A stretch of 10,585 nucleotides of DNA from Spongospora subterranea. Taxonomy: Eukaryota > Endomyxa > Phytomyxea > Plasmodiophorida > Plasmodiophoridae. Location of the stretch: NCBI GenBank assembly GCA_900404475.1, contig OUQQ01000541.1, positions 1 to 10,585 of the forward strand, in the 5' to 3' direction. The position numbers and the translations under genes were made by a program. Below the pieces are notes generated by a model that ran no database searches, had not been told where the DNA came from, and worked only from the letters and a program-made list of their open reading frames with translations. Below, piece by piece: positions 6,721 through 10,585 of this stretch (its first letter is position 1; each line of letters starts with the position of its first letter).

Positions 6721-9700
6721 TTATGAAACCGCAGGTGGTGTGGACTTCGTATCGGAGACGGATGCGATTTCGGGCAGGACCTCAGCCGGCACCTGCGATG
6801 TCTCATGTGAGACCCTTATCGGAATATGGGGCTGCAAAGGCTGTTGTGGTTGCATCCTGTTGGGGTACATCTGCTGCCCGGGCAGTATCATCTGCGGTGT
6901 CCACACCAACGGGGGTTGCATCGAGGAATACATCATCGGGCCCATCGACGACGTTTGTCCAGAATAGTCGTCAACCAAGACAGGATGCATTGGCGACATT
7001 GTGGACGGTGTCGTAGCACCTGATCGTGACTCAACCGACTGGGGCACGAAATTCCTCGACTAAAAACCAAGTTGGAATCAGTAACCATTCAAGTTATTTC
7101 CGGTCCACGTGCGCTTAACAAAAAACTGTGATAAGGACAATCAGGGTCAAATTCCCAATAAGAAACAAGATATAAAAGGAAAGTGACGAATGGTAAACTA
7201 CCTGCATATGGTGCATCATCATGGATGAAGGGTGAATTTGGGAAGGATCATCGACTTCGTACCGTTGTTGCATCTGATGCTGTTGCTGATTGTTGAAAAT
7301 GGGCCGGACATTGTAATAGGGATGCTGCATTGATGGGTGGAACGGCATTGAATGGACACCGTTTGACCCAAGCACCATGTTTGGCTGAGACAAAAGCTGC
7401 TGCTGCGACATTGGTGGTTGCATGGAGCCCATGGAGTGGGGCTGTAGTCTCTTCTACGAATCCCAATATCAGAAATTGAAACATATTGAGCGGAACGAAA
7501 CTTGCTAACACGAAAAATAAAAATTACAATCTACCTGATGATGTGGCTGTTGTTGAGACTGAGAATTAGAAGGACCTCCCCGCTGCTGCATCTGCAATGC
7601 CATTGCCATAGCCGCCTTGGGCTGTTGTATAAAGTCTCCCTGCTGCATATCCTGAGCTGGCTGCTGCTGCAGTTGCGGAGGTGACTGCTGCTGTTGTTGC
7701 TGAAGATGCTGTTGCTGCTGCTGTAGTTGCTGATGATGTTGCTGCTGTTGCCTGTAACCGTTTTTTGTCTCTGAAGAAGCTGACGCAGGCGCCAACTGCA
7801 TAAGATATGCAGTAAGAAACGAAGGCAAGGATGCAATACCAGAAACGCAATAACAACAACACCGCATAGAAATGAAAAAAAGTAAGGCTGAATAAAAACA
7901 AAACAGAAAAGACAAAACGAGAAGAGACTCAAAATTGCAAACATTCGAAAAATAACGACAATGTAGAAACATAAAACGTATTCACGTCGCAAACAATCAA
8001 ACTTCACATGCAACAAACAATACCTGTCTTTGAAGCGAGGGAGACGTCCGAGTAGCTTGCTGATTTTGCGAAGGATCCGTAAAAACCTAGTCCAGCGTAC
8101 CGTAAACGCTCATGCTCAATATTTTAATTCAAACTGAGAGAAAAATACCTGATGAACCTGCGCGAATGAAGCATTTTGATTTATGATTGATTGGTGCTGT
8201 GGTTGCTGAAAAACAATTAGCAATGTGGAACCTAAACAATAAGCGAAACCGTTACCAAGGCTTGCTGCTGTAACTGCTGATGCGGTTGCATGTGCATCGG
8301 ATGGTGTTGGAACTGCATATTAGAATGCACGGCTTGTGGGACAATATGCTGCATGGGGCGCTGACCAGTGGAGGATAACTAAGTAAATCAGGAAAAACGG
8401 TACTGAGAGGGGTAAGTTGCAGGGTTACCTGAGGATGATATCCGCCAGTAGCTAGAGGGCGCATCTGCTGCAGTTTCGAGTACATCTGGGAGGTTTGTCT
8501 GAATTGCTGTTGCTCCTGCTGCTGTGGCATGTTGACAGGCATGGGGTAAAATGATGGCATGAACTAACAACGAAGAGAACTTCAATAAATTGTGCGAGTG
8601 ATACAAAAGAGTAAACAAAAAACCTCAACAGCCGTAAACTCGAAGCAAGAACAGCAGCACAGAAAATGGGGAAAATGAAATCATTCAGGGAGAACCTTTT
8701 GAGATGATGATGAATTGGATTGCATCATTTGTTGAGGAGGAATATTCATATGCTGTGACGGCAAAATTTGATGTGAAGGCACCGCCATTTGCTGTTGAGC
8801 CATCACCGTTTGCGCCTGATTCGGAGGCCCCCTGCTTTGGTTCAGAATCGCCATGTGAGATGACCCCTGATGTTGTGGCTGTACTGGCATGGAAGGAGTG
8901 ACTTTGTCCACCGAAGTCGCAACTGTAGTTGAACGGGACCCAGAGGTTGCCTTCGCAACGCTGCCCGACGACGGCATTCTAGAGGCAGCGTAATTCATCT
9001 GCTGCTGATACATTTGTAATCGAAGCTCATTCTGGAACTGGGCTTGTTGTTGTTCCTCAAACAGGTGATTCTGATGACGCTGATGTTGACTGCGCATCGC
9101 AGCAGAGGCGACTTGATGTTTCGCTGAAGGTGTTTGTTGAGGCAACAATAGGGAAGGTGACGCGGCACTTGACGAATTTCCTTCAGCTCCAACAGCGCGC
9201 CTATGCATTTGAATTCCGCGCGCAATGGCAATATGAGCACAATTCCTCGATGCAAGACCTCGAGCGCGAATGAAAGCAAGCAGCGCATCAATGGTCGCCT
9301 GTACAATGACATTAATATCCATTTAAATAGCCAATTGGGAATTTACAGCTGGACGAGGAGAACTTTTAACTGCAGGAGGAGCATATGTGTAGCCAGGAGG
9401 GGGGCCAGGCCCTCTAGCAACATTCCGATGCTTGTTCGCAACAAGCTGCGCCTTCCTGACAAGGGCGGCAGCGGAACCACGGTAGATAGGTCCAGAGGCG
9501 GTGGCAGGTTCATCACGAGGTGGAGAATGAGCATCTTCAGCAGGAGCTGAACATGGTTCCATCTCAACATACCTGATTTAACCAAATGAGCAATCATTCT
9601 TACGGAATCGGGAAACAATACGTTCAACAAATTGTTTGGTTGCAGATGAGACACATGACAACAAGTTAACGAAAGTATCAGATAATCGCAGGGGAAAGCC

Positions 9701-10585
9701 ATTAGTCACCTTTGAGTACAATAAAATCTGAACCAATCGCAAACTCGTTTTAAACAAAAAACGGAAAATAGAGAAATTGCGAATATACAAAGACGGTAAG
9801 AACGAGAATTTGCACCATTTATGAATGTTACGTTACCTGCGTTTAAGCCTTCCTGAAGCCGACGAATCACGGCCATCCGACTCGGCCTGCAGCATAGATC
9901 CGGCTGTGGCCAGCGCGTGCAATGCAGTATCAAACGAGTCGTCACCCTTTGCGTCAGATTTCGGAGCGACGGATGCAGTTGCAACAGGCGCAGGCCACGG
10001 CAATTCTGCCACCTCAATACGACGTCTTGTGCATTCGGATGACCCGCAATGGCACTGAAATGGACGAGATACAATGCCTGCAGCCTGCGACAGTTAAAAT
10101 TGTCAGAAATATTGAAGACAGATCAATAAAAGCAAATACGGAATGGCAAAAAACCTGGGTGGGATATTTCATTAAAGAAACGAAAGCGTGAAACACCGCA
10201 GTAGAAACCAGAGGAAAACAAATGACATTTTACAGAAAAAAAAATGATCATAATGTATATTGTCAGATGAAGCAATCAAATATATCATACTTCGTAATCA
10301 AGCGTAATTGACTGGCCTAAAGGGATAGATCGTGACGAAAAGACGAAGAGGCGCTCGACGCCATCGACCAGCCATCGCTGCAGGAAAGCTGAAGGATCAC
10401 AACTGTGTGCGATACATCTACACAATCGGGTCGCAGATTAGCATATCAATGCTGATGAAACAGCAGAGTATAAACACCGACATGGAAATATTATAAGCAT
10501 ATGGGAAAAGGACAAAAAGAATAAAAACAGAAGGTGAATATGAAAAAAAAATCCTTTGATACTATCAGACCGTCTGCGGCAAGAA
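6721..10585 (-). CDS. SET-domain chromatin protein with Gln-rich C-terminal tail (3' part, 5' end outside window)
   Basis: SET domains methylate histone lysines or, in KMT2E/SETD5-type proteins, mainly act as chromatin adaptors. Exons: 10585-10571 (tentative), 10417-10291, 10084-9837, 9743-9604, 9546-9347, 9298-8696, 8563-8429, 8378-8256, 8205-8149, 8086-8024, 7795-7535, 7453-7202, 7059-6721 (TAA). Phases match at every junction and give about 849 codons. In order they show the end of the SET domain, a CxCxxxxC post-SET motif, a helical stretch in exon 4 (LRLVQILLYSKV), a Pro-rich linker (GPGPPPGYTYAPP), then about 610 residues rich in Gln, Met, His and Pro. No WW or SRI domain appears, which argues against SETD2; PHD, bromo and BAH domains are also absent from this part, unlike ASH1 or NSD. 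KMT2E/SETD5-like proteins do have long disordered tails, so that family is favoured but not proven. The exon 4 acceptor (AAACGAG) is poor and the least certain junction. Confidence 0.8.
7660..7750 (-). repeat. Coding CAG/CAA repeat: polyglutamine tract in exon 11 of the SET gene
   Basis: On the minus strand this stretch is mostly CAG and CAA codons, giving runs of four to six Gln broken by His, Leu and Pro (HHQQLQQQQQHLQQQQQQ, then PPQLQQQ). Mixed codons and interruptions mean it is not a pure microsatellite, so it should be fairly stable. Short Gln runs occur in exons 6, 7, 8 and 12 as well. Confidence 0.85.
9837..10417 (-). other. C-terminal SET segment and post-SET motif
   Basis: Exon 10417-10291 reads CIAHSCDPSAFLQRW, then VDGVERLFVF and IPLGQSITLDYE, matching the end of SET domains: the NHSCDPN pseudoknot strand, W-x-V-x-G, and the (E)(L/I)T-x-DY strand with the catalytic Tyr. 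The intron 10290-10085 (phase 0) leads to exon 3, which opens AAGIVSRPFQCHCGSSECTRR. The 11 residues between DY and the first Cys, and the CxCxxxxC spacing, are those of a post-SET zinc site. Two positions differ from the consensus: the Asn of NHS is Ala, and the Asn after CDP is Ser. The upstream half of the domain is outside the window. Confidence 0.85.

Noticed and set aside
6723..7023. Overlapping plus-strand open frames of 65-97 codons, one Cys/Gly-rich
   Set aside because: They are antisense to the last exon of the SET gene, whose Gln/Pro/Met codons leave the other strand open; no splice or start context supports them.
7505..8016. Minus-strand 155- and 161-codon open frames that run from the intron at 8023-7796 into exon 11
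   Set aside because: The upstream half is T-rich intron sequence and the other frames are shifted versions of the CAG repeat. The exon proper starts after ATGCAG at 7796.
9825..10058. Plus-strand 77-codon frame and minus-strand 122-codon frame over exon 3
   Set aside because: The frame with the post-SET cysteines fits the phase of both neighbouring exons; the others are shadows.
10054..10084. Alternative acceptor TTTCAG just before the post-SET CHC
   Set aside because: It is a better-looking acceptor, but it would shorten the DY-to-Cys distance from 11 residues to one, which does not suit a SET/post-SET junction. Its phase is also 0, so phase alone does not decide.

Overview
The window looks like animal nuclear DNA, most probably from a nematode. 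It has short spliced introns (mostly 46-62 bases, a few of 81-228) with GT...AG ends, many ending TTTCAG or T(A/T)G, dense genes on one strand and decayed retroelement sequence. Introns near 50 bases and moderate GC would suit a clade I (Trichinella/Trichuris-like) nematode, but that placement is an inference. I saw no bacterial operon, rRNA, tRNA or CRISPR signal.

Right part, 6721-10585, minus strand: the 3' part of a gene for a SET-domain chromatin protein. The window edge cuts it off inside the SET domain. The last SET segment (AHSCDPS, then TLDYE) and a CxCxxxxC post-SET motif are followed by about 120 residues of partly helical sequence and then some 600 residues of Gln/Met/Pro-rich low-complexity tail. 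I place 12 exons plus a tentative edge exon. The nearest families are KMT2E/SETD5 (MLL5-like) and ASH1/SETD2/NSD, and the sequence does not settle which.

Middle part, 2733-5727, minus strand: a complete-looking ankyrin-repeat gene that simple ORF reading breaks into fragments. Joining 18 exons, all with phase-2 introns, gives one open frame of 695 codons with about 17 ankyrin repeats. Many exons are exactly 99 bases, that is one 33-residue repeat. The proposed first exon begins with a good signal peptide, so the product may be secreted. The gene grew by tandem duplication: a four-exon block is present twice, and then a two-exon block four times.

Between them, 5728-6720, lie the SET gene's 3' end, the presumed ankyrin promoter and a palindrome, with no gene I can support.

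Left part, 1-2732: a 52-base palindrome at the very edge, a possible two-exon minus-strand gene of unknown function (166-756), a frameshifted remnant of a Ty3/gypsy-like pol gene on the plus strand (about 997-1660), and about 1 kb with no recognisable gene. The two minus-strand genes show no evident functional link; they are neighbours on one strand.
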